DNA of 64,000 nt from an uncultured Bacilli bacterium (GCA_934120635.1 CAKOUR010000002.1:1-64000), one strand, 5' to 3'. Numbered from the stretch's first letter, positions 1 through 9,184 are shown. Translations and numbers: made by a program. Notes: a model not told the origin generated them from the sequence alone.

Positions 1-43
1 CTATAAACACTATCTTTTCTTTTAAGGATGACCTTTTAACAAA

Positions 44-176
44 TAAAAAAATCATCTCATATTGAGATGATATCTATCACAAATGTTCGAAAAGTTTGAA
101 CAGATTCGTCACTGGAGCCTTAACTATACACGTATGCGAAATTAAGACTATAAGATTTGATTAAATCTTTCTGATA
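44..176 (-). ncRNA. Small structured RNA, copy A
   Basis: Unrecognised RNA read on the minus strand. It has a promoter just upstream (182-209), a conserved 5' part of about 70 nt shared with copy B near 1,366-1,441, and a perfect intrinsic terminator at 51-71 followed by a U run. The conserved part can fold a GATTT/AAATC hairpin and a helix AGUCUUAA/UUAAGGCU that encloses a second small hairpin (ATAC/GTAT). The middle part, with a TGTTC/GAACA stem, is not shared with copy B. No open reading frame is seen. The transcript would be about 130 nt. Its role is unknown; it sits at the left edge of the EamA cargo gene. The RNA call is inferred from promoter, terminator and duplication. Confidence 0.55.
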
Positions 177-181
177 AATCA

Positions 182-209
182 ATTATACCATTTTGTTAAA
201 TGTTTTCAA
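182..209 (-). promoter_or_regulatory. Promoter of small RNA A
   Basis: On the minus strand a TTGAAA -35 box (204-209) and a perfect TATAAT -10 box (182-187) are separated by 16 bp. Copy B has the same arrangement, with TTGTAA and TATAAT also 16 bp apart. Confidence 0.6.
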
Positions 210-279
210 GGAGTATGGAAAAAATTGTATTTTAATGTATAATAAAAGAGAATTTTATTGGAAAGTAGGTAAATTCAAT

Positions 280-1134
280 ATGTGGATTTTTTTATGTTTA
301 TTGTCGGCTGTAACATCAGGATTAGCATCTATCATTATGAAGAAATGTTCTAAAAATAATAATGCTAAATCAATTGCGTTAATAGGGCTGGCAACAAGTA
401 ATACTTTATATATAATAGTGTCTATTTTATTTACAAATGTATTAACGAATTTTAGTATTAAAAATTTTCTTCAAATTGCACCATTAACAATGTGTCAAAT
501 GATAGGTTATATATGTGGCATATTATCAGTAAAATATGCTAGTGTTTCTACTGTTATACCAATTAGAAAATGTAATACAATAGTTACATTAGTTTTAGGA
601 ATATTAATTTTAAATGAATCTATACCGATTTTAAAATTAATATTATCATTAATTCTCGTAGTTTTAACTATATTAATTGTTAAAGAAGATAAAATTACTG
701 AGGATAAAGATAGTAAAAAGGGAATTGTATTTGCATGGCTTTTTGTTCTTTTTAACGGAGTATCATCAATGTTAAATAAATACTATATAATCACTTTTGT
801 GAATCCTCTAGTTGTAACTTTTTACTATAGTTTATTTGGGCTTTCTATAGTAGTGTTGTATTGTTTTTTTACTAAAAGTTGGAAGTGCTACAATTTAAAA
901 AATATAAATAAATCGTATATGTTATTTACTTATATTTTATTTGACTTTGTATCAAATTTAAGTTATAGATTTTGTTTAGTAGATGGTCAAGTCTCATTAG
1001 CACAACCAATACATTCTAGTTCTATAATTATTACTATTATAGGATCATATTTTATATTAAAAGAAAAAATATCCAAAAAGAAATGGTTAATGATTGCTGG
1101 AGTAATTATATGCGTAATGTTGTTGTCAATTTAA
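280..1134 (+). CDS. EamA/DMT-type membrane transporter
   Basis: A 284-residue protein made almost entirely of hydrophobic helices (about ten), with the two-fold repeat layout of the drug/metabolite transporter (EamA) superfamily. Typical family features are seen: a GLASIIMKKC-type first helix, a PI-rich helix around residue 95 and a second half ending in a helix before ILKEKISKKKW. The substrate cannot be told. The start at 280 is preferred over upstream ATGs at 193 and 235, because a TATAAT -10 box lies at 238-243 and a GGAAAG-like ribosome site precedes 280. It is cargo between small RNA A and a decayed MobC-like gene, transcribed away from the RNA. Confidence 0.7.
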   Translation: MWIFLCLLSAVTSGLASIIMKKCSKNNNAKSIALIGLATSNTLYIIVSILFTNVLTNFSIKNFLQIAPLTMCQMIGYICGILSVKYASVSTVIPIRKCNTIVTLVLGILILNESIPILKLILSLILVVLTILIVKEDKITEDKDSKKGIVFAWLFVLFNGVSSMLNKYYIITFVNPLVVTFYYSLFGLSIVVLYCFFTKSWKCYNLKNINKSYMLFTYILFDFVSNLSYRFCLVDGQVSLAQPIHSSSIIITIIGSYFILKEKISKKKWLMIAGVIICVMLLSI

Positions 1135-1142
1135 TATAAAAA

Positions 1143-1180
1143 CAAGACAATGTTGATTGGCATTGTCCTTATCTTTTTTT
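1143..1180. terminator. Terminator after EamA gene (MobC-type 3' hairpin)
   Basis: Stem AAGACAATG/CATTGTCCTT with an 8-nt loop, followed by a T run. It is closely related to the hairpin at 4433-4461 beyond the intact MobC-like gene, so it came with the decayed copy and now serves the transporter. Confidence 0.65.
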
Positions 1181-1307
1181 ATAGATATATATTTTGTGTA
1201 CTATTTTGTGATCTTAAATATTCAATATTTTCTATGGTATATTTCCATTTTTTAGTTTTGATTTTTTTGTTACTTCTGGAATTTTAGTCTCATATTCTAT
1301 TCTGTGA
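1143..1307 (-). pseudogene. Decayed 3' end of a MobC-like mobilisation gene
   Basis: Two blocks match the intact minus-strand gene at 4444-4815. The first, 1143-1222, matches the terminator and last codons (4433-4520). The second, about 1225-1307, matches its middle (about 4610-4700; shared block ACTTCTGGAATTTTA). The part between is deleted and no frame is left. It therefore marks a second, older copy of the element's mobilisation gene, at the right edge of the EamA cargo. Similarity was judged by eye at DNA level. Confidence 0.65.
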
Positions 1308-1321
1308 TATTATTTATATAA

Positions 1322-1428
1322 AATAAAAACTCACGAACTTTTAAGTCCGTAAGTTGATTTCAAATGGAGCCTTAACTATACACGTTTACGAAATTAAGAC
1401 TATAAGATTTGATTAAATCTCTCTGATA
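1322..1428 (-). ncRNA. Small structured RNA, copy B
   Basis: Second copy of the unrecognised RNA. Positions 1366-1441 are almost identical to 114-190 (few substitutions, all in loops or flanks). The same GATTT/AAATC hairpin and AGUCUUAA/UUAAGGCU helix can form. Its promoter is TTGTAA (1456-1461), 16 bp, TATAAT (1434-1439). It ends in an unrelated but strong terminator at 1329-1354, a 13-bp stem with G-U pairs followed by a U run. The transcript is about 105 nt. It lies just upstream of, and is read in the same direction as, the decayed MobC-like remnant, and is divergent from the CBASS operon. Confidence 0.55.
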
Positions 1429-1433
1429 AATCA

Positions 1434-1461
1434 ATTATATCAAAGATTAAGATTATTACAA
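1434..1461 (-). promoter_or_regulatory. Promoter of small RNA B
   Basis: Minus strand TTGTAA (1456-1461), 16 bp, TATAAT (1434-1439). It matches the promoter of copy A in spacing and -10 sequence. Confidence 0.55.
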
Positions 1462-1517
1462 TACTTTTGATAAAATATCCTATATCTATTTAAAAAAATG
1501 TCAAAATATGTTATTAT

Positions 1518-1558
1518 TATAATAGTTTTGTATCATTAAGATTATGATACTTTTTTTA
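1518..1558 (+). promoter_or_regulatory. Promoter and leader hairpin of the CBASS operon
   Basis: A TATAAT -10 box (1518-1523) is followed within a few bases by the inverted repeat GTATCAT/ATGATAC and a run of seven T. Transcription starting here would meet an intrinsic-terminator-like hairpin almost at once, about 25 bp before the ribosome site AAAGGAGGG of the CD-NTase gene. It could be an attenuator, or an operator for a repressor. The -35 box is weak. Confidence 0.45.
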
Positions 1559-1585
1559 TTGGACATAAAATAAAGGAGGGATAAT

Positions 1586-2371
1586 ATGTCAGTAAATACT
1601 TATTTAAGTGACTCTGCTTCTAATTTAGTGCTTTCTACAAAAGAAAAAGAAAGCATCACTACTTCTATTAATACGTTAGAAATAAGATTGGAATCATATT
1701 TCGGTGCCAATATTGAAGAAAAATTTAAGTTTGGTTCTTATACAAGAGTAACTATTCTCCCAAGAAAAGTTGATGAAGAATCAGATGTTGACTATATGGT
1801 TGTATTTGATAATTCTAATAATTATACTCCACAAACTTTTTTAGACAGGTTAAAAAGATTTGCAGAAACAAAATATTCTACATCCGAAATTTATCAATCA
1901 TCACCAACTATAGTATTAGAATTGAATAATATAAAATTTGAATTAGTACCCGCTTACAAAAACTGGGGAACATATTATATACCAGATGGTAAAGGCGGAT
2001 GGATGCCGACATATCCTAATGATTTTAATAATACACTTACTGAGACAAATAATAATAATTCATATAAAATAAAGCCATTAGTTAGATTAATTAAACATTG
2101 GAATGTAAATGTTAATTATCGCGATTTAACATCATATCGTATAGAGGAATGTATTGCAAATAATATGAAATATTCATATATTACTTGTACTAGCTATACA
2201 GATTATGCAAAAAAGGCTTTTAATGAATTAAAAAATTTAACATATGATGCAAGTATCACTAATAGAATAAATCGCGCAATAGAAAGAATTGATAAAGCGT
2301 TAGAGTATGAAAATGATGGAATGCCTTATTCTGCTTTATCTGAAATAAAAAAAGTATTTCCAGAGGTATAA
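1586..2371 (+). CDS. CD-NTase, CBASS cyclic-oligonucleotide synthase
   Basis: A 261-residue nucleotidyltransferase of the CD-NTase (SMODS) family, which in CBASS anti-phage systems makes a cyclic di- or trinucleotide alarm on infection. The polymerase-beta-type signature is visible: G50-S51 then D67-x-D69 in ESDVDYMVVF, with a third acidic residue, E119, in KFELVPAY, as is usual in this family. Length is on the short side for the family (about 300). A strong ribosome site precedes the ATG. The next gene follows after 2 bp and encodes the matching pore effector, which supports the CBASS call. The nucleotide product cannot be read from the sequence. Confidence 0.85.
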   Translation: MSVNTYLSDSASNLVLSTKEKESITTSINTLEIRLESYFGANIEEKFKFGSYTRVTILPRKVDEESDVDYMVVFDNSNNYTPQTFLDRLKRFAETKYSTSEIYQSSPTIVLELNNIKFELVPAYKNWGTYYIPDGKGGWMPTYPNDFNNTLTETNNNNSYKIKPLVRLIKHWNVNVNYRDLTSYRIEECIANNMKYSYITCTSYTDYAKKAFNELKNLTYDASITNRINRAIERIDKALEYENDGMPYSALSEIKKVFPEV

Positions 2372-2373
2372 GT

Positions 2374-3111
2374 ATGGATGAATATATTAATGATGTTGAT
2401 AAAGATTTTAGATTATGTATTAAGTTAGAAAAACTATTAAGTATATTTTATTATGTTAGTGCTGTCATATCTTTAATTCTAAGTATTAAATTTAATAATA
2501 TATTATGTGTTACTCTAATTGTACTACACATTTTATATATAATAGGAGATACCATAAATGATATGATTTTCAAAAATTTTGCGGAGAATGAAAGAAGAAA
2601 AACTTTATTATCTAATGCATATGGAAGTGAACTTACTGACAAAAAAACAGTAGGATATTATAACAATAACGAGAAGAATTCAATAAAAAAATTAGGAGTA
2701 AATGTATTTGAAAGTACATTCTTTACTAAAACTAATACGAATATAATGATTAAACAAAATACTATTAAAATAATTATTGATGTTATAATATGGTTGGTAA
2801 TAATTTTAATAATGAAAGATAAAAATATTGTTTTATGCATTACTCAGAGTATATTTTCATCAGAAATATTAATTAGTTATTTTAAATTGTTATATTTTAA
2901 CAATAAAGTTAATGGGATATATAATAACCTATTTACACTTTTTGTTACTAACAAGTATTCTAATAAGAACGAGTCACAGTTATTAAAATATGCTTTTGAA
3001 TATGAATGTTTAAAAAGTTTTGCCCATATGTTATTATCTTCAAGTAACTTTAATAAAAATAATACAAAATGGACAGCAGATTGGGAAACTATTAAAAAGA
3101 AAATTAAATAA
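2374..3111 (+). CDS. S-4TM-like pore-forming CBASS effector
   Basis: A 245-residue membrane protein with two pairs of hydrophobic helices (about residues 22-62 and 128-170) separated by a polar stretch, and a polar C-terminal part ending in TKWTADWETIKKKIK. This layout, and its place 2 bp after a CD-NTase gene, match the S-4TM family of predicted pore-forming CBASS effectors. On binding the cyclic nucleotide it would permeabilise the inner membrane and kill the infected cell. The family call rests on architecture and context, not on catalytic residues. Confidence 0.7.
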   Translation: MDEYINDVDKDFRLCIKLEKLLSIFYYVSAVISLILSIKFNNILCVTLIVLHILYIIGDTINDMIFKNFAENERRKTLLSNAYGSELTDKKTVGYYNNNEKNSIKKLGVNVFESTFFTKTNTNIMIKQNTIKIIIDVIIWLVIILIMKDKNIVLCITQSIFSSEILISYFKLLYFNNKVNGIYNNLFTLFVTNKYSNKNESQLLKYAFEYECLKSFAHMLLSSSNFNKNNTKWTADWETIKKKIK

Positions 3112-3125
3112 AGGAGAAAAATAAT

Positions 3126-3986
3126 ATGAAACAAGAATTAGTAAGAATAAACTCTATGGATGAAATAGAACAACCAGGGATTTTATATATACCTGATAAA
3201 ACAACTGATAAGATAGTAATTCATGTACATGGATTAAATGGTAATTTTTATGAAAACAGATTTTTAGATACATTAGCAAAATCGTATACAGATAAAGGAT
3301 ATGCATTTTTAACATTTAATAATCGTGGTAAAGATTTTATTGCAGAATTACTTAAAGGTGATGGTTTTACTGTTATAGGTGGAAGTCTAGAAAGATTTAA
3401 AGACTGCATATTAGATATTGAAGGTGTAGTAAGTTGGGTTAAACAAAAAGGTTATAAAGAAATAACTCTTGAAGGACATAGTTATGGATGTAATAAAGTA
3501 CTATACTATTACAATAAAAAGAAAGAAGATTGTATAAATAAAATAGTTTTATTAGCGCCATGTGATATTCCTTCAGAAGGAAAAAAGTTTTTAAGTGAAG
3601 AAGAATATAATAAGGCAAAAGTAGAATCAACAAGATTAGTAAACGAAGGTAAAGAAAATGAATTAATAGATTTTTCTGTTATGGCTAATGGAAAAATTGC
3701 AGCAGGAACATATTATAATGATTTTTTACCAGGTGGAGAAAATGATTTTATTAGATACACAGAAGATATAAATGATATGAATGAAGTTCTTAATAGTATA
3801 GATATACCTGTATTAGTTGTGTTTGGAGATGCAGATGAATGTGTTCTAACTCAACCTATAGATAAAGTTAAAGTATATTTAAACAATAATATTAAAAATT
3901 GTAATATTAAAATTATAAATGGAGCTGATCATTCTTATTGCAACAAGTATGAAGAATTAGGAATTATAATAAGTAAAAATTTTTAA
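3126..3986 (+). CDS. Alpha/beta-hydrolase in CBASS operon
   Basis: A 286-residue serine hydrolase of the alpha/beta fold. Visible are HVHGLNGN near residue 35 (oxyanion region), the nucleophile elbow GHSYG near residue 118, an Asp in VVFGDADECV near 238 and a C-terminal His in NGADHSY near 265, which together give Ser, Asp and His in family order. It resembles cytosolic esterase/acyl-hydrolase proteins (DUF1749-like). A ribosome site AAAGGAG precedes the ATG, 14 bp after the pore gene, so it is co-transcribed with the CBASS core. It may be an extra effector, an accessory enzyme or simple cargo; substrate unknown. Confidence 0.7.
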   Translation: MKQELVRINSMDEIEQPGILYIPDKTTDKIVIHVHGLNGNFYENRFLDTLAKSYTDKGYAFLTFNNRGKDFIAELLKGDGFTVIGGSLERFKDCILDIEGVVSWVKQKGYKEITLEGHSYGCNKVLYYYNKKKEDCINKIVLLAPCDIPSEGKKFLSEEEYNKAKVESTRLVNEGKENELIDFSVMANGKIAAGTYYNDFLPGGENDFIRYTEDINDMNEVLNSIDIPVLVVFGDADECVLTQPIDKVKVYLNNNIKNCNIKIINGADHSYCNKYEELGIIISKNF

Positions 3987-4001
3987 AGGAGAAATATAGT
4001 G

Positions 4002-4427
4002 ATGAGTGATTTAGAATTTATGAGTAAATTTAAACCAGAAACAAGATGTATAAAAGAATTTGAACATTGGATTATTTGTATTAGAGGAAAACAAGCAACA
4101 TTAGGTGATGCTGTTATTCTTTTAAAAAGAGAAACTCCTTCAGTTGCAAATATGCTTCCAGAAGAAGGTGCTGAATTTCCAAAAGTTATCAAATGGTATG
4201 AGGATGTTTGTACTAAGAAATTTGGTGCAGTAAAATTCAATTATATTATTATGATGATGAGAGATTATTTTGTTCATTATCATGCGTTTCCTAGATATGA
4301 CAACGATATAAAATTATTTGATATTGAATGGAAAGATATAGATTGGCCAGGTGCTATTAATTTTAAAGGTGGAGTTGAACTTTCTGAAGAAAAGTTAGAC
4401 GAAATTAAAAATTATATGAGTGAATAA
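4002..4427 (+). CDS. HIT-family nucleotide hydrolase/transferase-like protein
   Basis: A protein of about 141 residues that fits the HIT superfamily (Ap4A hydrolase-like). The N-terminal half has the LLKRE strand-helix and FNYIIMMM strand. The signature region reads FVHYHAFPRY, where family members usually have HVHFHVIPRY. The catalytic middle His and the last His are kept, while the first His is Phe. HIT enzymes act on nucleoside phosphoanhydride or phosphoramide bonds through the middle His. It is the last gene of the CBASS operon, 15 bp after the hydrolase. A GTG at 3999 is an alternative start with slightly better spacing to AAAGGAG. Confidence 0.65.
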   Translation: MSDLEFMSKFKPETRCIKEFEHWIICIRGKQATLGDAVILLKRETPSVANMLPEEGAEFPKVIKWYEDVCTKKFGAVKFNYIIMMMRDYFVHYHAFPRYDNDIKLFDIEWKDIDWPGAINFKGGVELSEEKLDEIKNYMSE

Positions 4428-4432
4428 AGTTA

Positions 4433-4461
4433 AAAGACAATGCTTAGATCGCATTGTCTTT
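4433..4461. terminator. Bidirectional terminator, CBASS operon / MobC-like gene
   Basis: Perfect 10-bp stem AAAGACAATG/CATTGTCTTT between convergent genes, overlapping the end of the MobC-like gene. A related hairpin lies at 1143-1180. Confidence 0.7.
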
Positions 4462-4815
4462 GTCATTTTCAATTGGTATATATTTTTTAAGTGTAGTATT
4501 TTGTAATTTTAAATATTCAATTTTAGTTTCAATTGCTCGTTCATCTTCAAAATATCCAAGATAATGAAATCTATTTTTTACTTTAATTAAGCATTCAATA
4601 TTTTCTTCTAGTGCTTTAGCAATATTCTCTATAATATACTCATCTTTTTTAGGCTTTGGTTCTTCTTTAACTTCTGGAATTTTAATCTCATATCCTATAA
4701 TTAAATTTCTAATATATTCAGACTGAGATAAGTTCAATTTTGAAGAATCTCTTTTTAAAATAAATTTTTCGTCATCACTTAAAAATACATTAATTTTATT
4801 ATTTCTTATTCTCAT
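4444..4815 (-). CDS. MobC/ribbon-helix-helix-like mobilisation protein
   Basis: A 123-residue protein. The N-terminus (INVFLSDDEKFILK, then LNLSQSEYIRNLI) has the pattern of MobC-type relaxosome accessory and ribbon-helix-helix DNA-binding proteins found on mobile elements. The C-terminal half is charged and helical, probably a coiled coil. In known systems such proteins bind near the transfer origin and help the relaxase. No relaxase gene is in the window, so any transfer would need one in trans or beyond the left edge. It is read towards the cargo. A decayed relative lies at 1143-1307. Ribosome site AAAGGAG. Confidence 0.55.
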   Translation of the reverse strand: MRIRNNKINVFLSDDEKFILKRDSSKLNLSQSEYIRNLIIGYEIKIPEVKEEPKPKKDEYIIENIAKALEENIECLIKVKNRFHYLGYFEDERAIETKIEYLKLQNTTLKKYIPIENDKDNAI

Positions 4816-4865
4816 AATTTAAGGTCTCCTTTCTAAAATTTAAGGGTATGGGAATTTCTATAATA

Positions 4866-4932
4866 GAATTTGTGCGGGAATACAAATTCAGTGCTTGCCA
4901 GACAAAATATGTGAGGACGTACTCACATATTT
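4866..4932. other. GC-richer inverted repeats between mobC-like and tnpV (possible transfer origin)
   Basis: GAATTTGT and ACAAATTC (4866-4889) form a perfect 8-bp inverted repeat with a GC-rich loop, followed by GTGCTTGCCAG. A second perfect repeat, AATATGTGAG/CTCACATATT, lies at 4907-4932 over the tnpV stop codon. Short hairpins beside a MobC-like gene are typical of oriT sites. The second repeat could instead be part of a terminator. The oriT reading is inference. Confidence 0.3.
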
Positions 4933-5285
4933 TCAGTATAAATTAGTTCTTTTAAAATTATTTCTTCTGCTGTATTTTTATAATTATTCATTAATTTTAC
5001 CCATTCAAGTTGGTTAATTTCTTTATTTCTTTCAGATAGTTTTTCATCTCTTTTTTTATAACTTTTCATTAACTTATTTAGCAAAGTTTCTGCATCTTTA
5101 CTTACTGAAACAAGATGATTAGTAAGTTCATCTTTTATTAAAAGTGTAGTATAAAGTGATTTTTTATGTGCTTTTAAATAATCAAGTTTTAACATTCCAT
5201 ACTTATTAATTGGTCCTTTTTTATTATTTTTTAAAGTTAAATTTGGTAATTCATAATCACCAGTTCTTGTATATTTTAACTCCAT
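4923..5285 (-). CDS. tnpV: TnpV family transposon protein
   Basis: A 120-residue protein that opens with MELKYTRTGDYELPNLTL and has NKYGMLKLDYLKAHKKSLYTTLL and LEWVKLMNNYKNTAEEIILKELIY, the pattern of TnpV proteins carried by clostridial and related transposons beside large serine recombinases. Its exact function is not established. It is 3 bp from the recombinase stop codon and read in the same direction, so co-expressed with it. It ends in a TGA stop. Confidence 0.8.
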   Translation of the reverse strand: MELKYTRTGDYELPNLTLKNNKKGPINKYGMLKLDYLKAHKKSLYTTLLIKDELTNHLVSVSKDAETLLNKLMKSYKKRDEKLSERNKEINQLEWVKLMNNYKNTAEEIILKELIYTENM

Positions 5286-5288
5286 AAT

Positions 5289-7211
<1,923 letters not shown>

Positions 7212-7259
7212 CACGACAAAATAAACCAATATTATGGGAGTATATAAACTCTCAATTAA

Positions 7260-7532
7260 TTAATGCCTTGCTATGTATTCTGATAAATCAGCAATGGGGA
7301 TTTTCTTCTTTAAATTCCCAATATAAAAATGTTTTTGTTCATTGAAGAATAAATATAGTGTATCTCCAATAATTACTTTGTGTGGCTCAACATACGCTAG
7401 ATTTGTATGTTCCACAATTCTTAGGTGACCCTCAATAATCTGGTAGGGTCTGTTATTAAATTTGCAAGACCAATTAATTTTGGCTTTGAGTTCATCACTC
7501 ATATTGATTTTCTTTTTAATTATTTTAATCAT
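7260..7532 (-). CDS. Hypothetical 90-aa protein next to recombinase
   Basis: Not recognised. It is a 90-residue soluble protein with a basic N-terminus and a predicted beta-rich middle (YQIIEGHLRIVEHTNLAYVEP, then IIGDTLYLFFNEQKHFYIGNL). AAAGGTG precedes the ATG at a suitable distance; an in-frame ATG ten codons later lacks one. It lies between the tRNA-Gly terminator and a terminator before the recombinase, so it is probably its own unit. It may belong to the mobile element. Confidence 0.55.
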   Translation of the reverse strand: MIKIIKKKINMSDELKAKINWSCKFNNRPYQIIEGHLRIVEHTNLAYVEPHKVIIGDTLYLFFNEQKHFYIGNLKKKIPIADLSEYIARH

Positions 7533-7564
7533 ATCACATCACACCTTTCTTTGCAATAACGCAC

Positions 7565-7591
7565 AAAAAAATCAATCTTTTCAGATTGATT
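7565..7591 (-). terminator. Terminator of tRNA-Gly transcript
   Basis: Perfect stem AATCAATC/GATTGATT followed on the minus strand by seven T, about 40 bp past the tRNA 3' end. Confidence 0.65.
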
Positions 7592-7630
7592 TAATCATTA
7601 ACGTCACATTGGTGCGACGATTTTATCTTA

Positions 7631-7704
7631 TGGAGCAGGTGATGAGAATCGAACTCACGTCAGGAGCTTGGAAGGCTCTTATTCTACCATTAAACTACAC
7701 CTGC
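7631..7704 (-). tRNA. tRNA-Gly (anticodon TCC)
   Basis: Minus strand cloverleaf of 74 nt including an encoded CCA. The acceptor stem is GCAGGTG/CACCTGC, the anticodon loop CTTCCAA gives anticodon TCC, and the T-loop reads GTTCGATTC. The 3' end faces the mobile element. Confidence 0.95.
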
Positions 7705-7849
7705 ATCAAATAATACTTAATTTAATTATTGCCTTTTTGCTTAAGACATTTATAATTATAAAGGAAAAAATCTAAAAAATCAAGTATTTTTAGTTAATTT
7801 ATAGAAAAAAATTAAAATATACGTTATAATTTTAATTAGGTGATACAGA

Positions 7850-9157
7850 ATGTTTGAAAATTTAAGTGATAGATTACAAAATGTAATGCATAAAATTAAA
7901 GGATATGGAAAAATTACAGAAGATAATATTAATGAAATGATGAGAGAAATAAGATTATCCTTACTAGAAGCTGATGTTAATTATAAAGTAGTAAAAGAGT
8001 TTACTAATACAGTAAAAGAAAAGGCTTTAGGTGCTGATGTTAATCAAAAACTTTCTCCAGGTGAAGAATTTGTTCGTATTGTTAGAGATGAATTAACGGA
8101 ATTATTAGGTGGAGAAACTGTTGAACTAATGGTAAATAAAAATCTAACTATTACAATGTTAGTTGGGCTTCAAGGATCTGGTAAAACTACTACTATTGGA
8201 AAACTTGCTAATTATTTAAGGAAAAATCATAAGAAAAAGCCTTTATTAGTTGCTTGTGATGTTTATAGACCGGCTGCTATTGATCAATTAAAAACATTAG
8301 GTAAAGAATTAAATATTGAAGTTTATACTGAAGGAAAAAAAGATCCAGTTGAAATTTCAAAAAATGCAATTGATTATGCAAAAGAAAATGGATTTGATTA
8401 TATTTTGATTGATACTGCTGGTAGACTTCAAATTGATGAAAAGTTAATGGATGAGCTTGTAAATATTGAAACTGAAATTAAACCTGATGAAACTTTGCTT
8501 GTTATTGATTCTATGATGGGTCAAGATGCTATTAATGTTATTACAGGGTTTAATGATAAATTACCTTTAACCGGTGTTATTTTAACTAAATTAGATGGTG
8601 ATACAAGAGGTGGTGTTGCCCTATCTGTTCGTCATTTAACTAATTTACCCATTAAGTTTATTGGTGTCAGTGAAAAAATGGATGGATTATCGGAATTTCA
8701 CCCTGATCGTATGGCATCTAGGATTTTAGGTATGGGAGATATTTTATCCTTAGTAGAAAAAGTCTCTGATGAAATTAATGAAAAAGATGCTGAAGATATG
8801 GTTAAAAAGATGTCGAAGGGAACTTTCGATTTGGAAGATTTTTTAAATCAATTAAAGCAAATAAAAAAACTAGGTCCATTGGAAAATTTATTAAAATTAT
8901 TGCCTGGTGCAAAAAAGATGGGATTAAACAATATAAAAGTAGATCCTAAGAAGATGGCACATACGGAGGCTATTATATTATCTATGACACCATATGAAAG
9001 AAAACATCCAGAAATATTAAAATCGTCTAGAAAGCAAAGAATTGCTAAGGGGTCTGGTACTACTGTTACTGAGGTTAATCAACTTTTAAATCAATTTGAA
9101 GAAATGAAAAAAATGATGAAGATGATGGGAAAAGGTAATTTTAAGTTGCCATTTTAA
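7850..9157 (+). CDS. ffh: Signal recognition particle GTPase Ffh
   Basis: A 435-residue Ffh/SRP54 protein that binds signal sequences of nascent membrane proteins and docks ribosomes to FtsY at the membrane. An N domain of helices is followed by the G domain: GLQGSGKTT at 106-114, DTAGR near 188 and TKLDGD near 246. The C-terminal M domain is methionine-rich and ends in MKMMKMMGKGN-like sequence. Length is normal. TATAAT at 7825-7830 and AGGTGAT before the ATG support the start. The usual partner genes ylxM and rpsP are not adjacent. Confidence 0.97.
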   Translation: MFENLSDRLQNVMHKIKGYGKITEDNINEMMREIRLSLLEADVNYKVVKEFTNTVKEKALGADVNQKLSPGEEFVRIVRDELTELLGGETVELMVNKNLTITMLVGLQGSGKTTTIGKLANYLRKNHKKKPLLVACDVYRPAAIDQLKTLGKELNIEVYTEGKKDPVEISKNAIDYAKENGFDYILIDTAGRLQIDEKLMDELVNIETEIKPDETLLVIDSMMGQDAINVITGFNDKLPLTGVILTKLDGDTRGGVALSVRHLTNLPIKFIGVSEKMDGLSEFHPDRMASRILGMGDILSLVEKVSDEINEKDAEDMVKKMSKGTFDLEDFLNQLKQIKKLGPLENLLKLLPGAKKMGLNNIKVDPKKMAHTEAIILSMTPYERKHPEILKSSRKQRIAKGSGTTVTEVNQLLNQFEEMKKMMKMMGKGNFKLPF

Positions 9158-9184
9158 TTAAGGTACTCTCTTCCCTTTTGTTTA

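Noticed and set aside
44..1428. Retron ncRNA reading of the small RNAs
   Set aside because: No reverse transcriptase gene is present in the region.
114..1441. CRISPR or tracrRNA reading of the 77-bp repeat
   Set aside because: Only two copies, 1.2 kb apart, with no spacers and no cas genes nearby; each has its own promoter and terminator.
7462..7713. Plus-strand frame over the tRNA-Gly region
   Set aside because: It runs antisense through a clear tRNA and a terminator and has no ribosome site.
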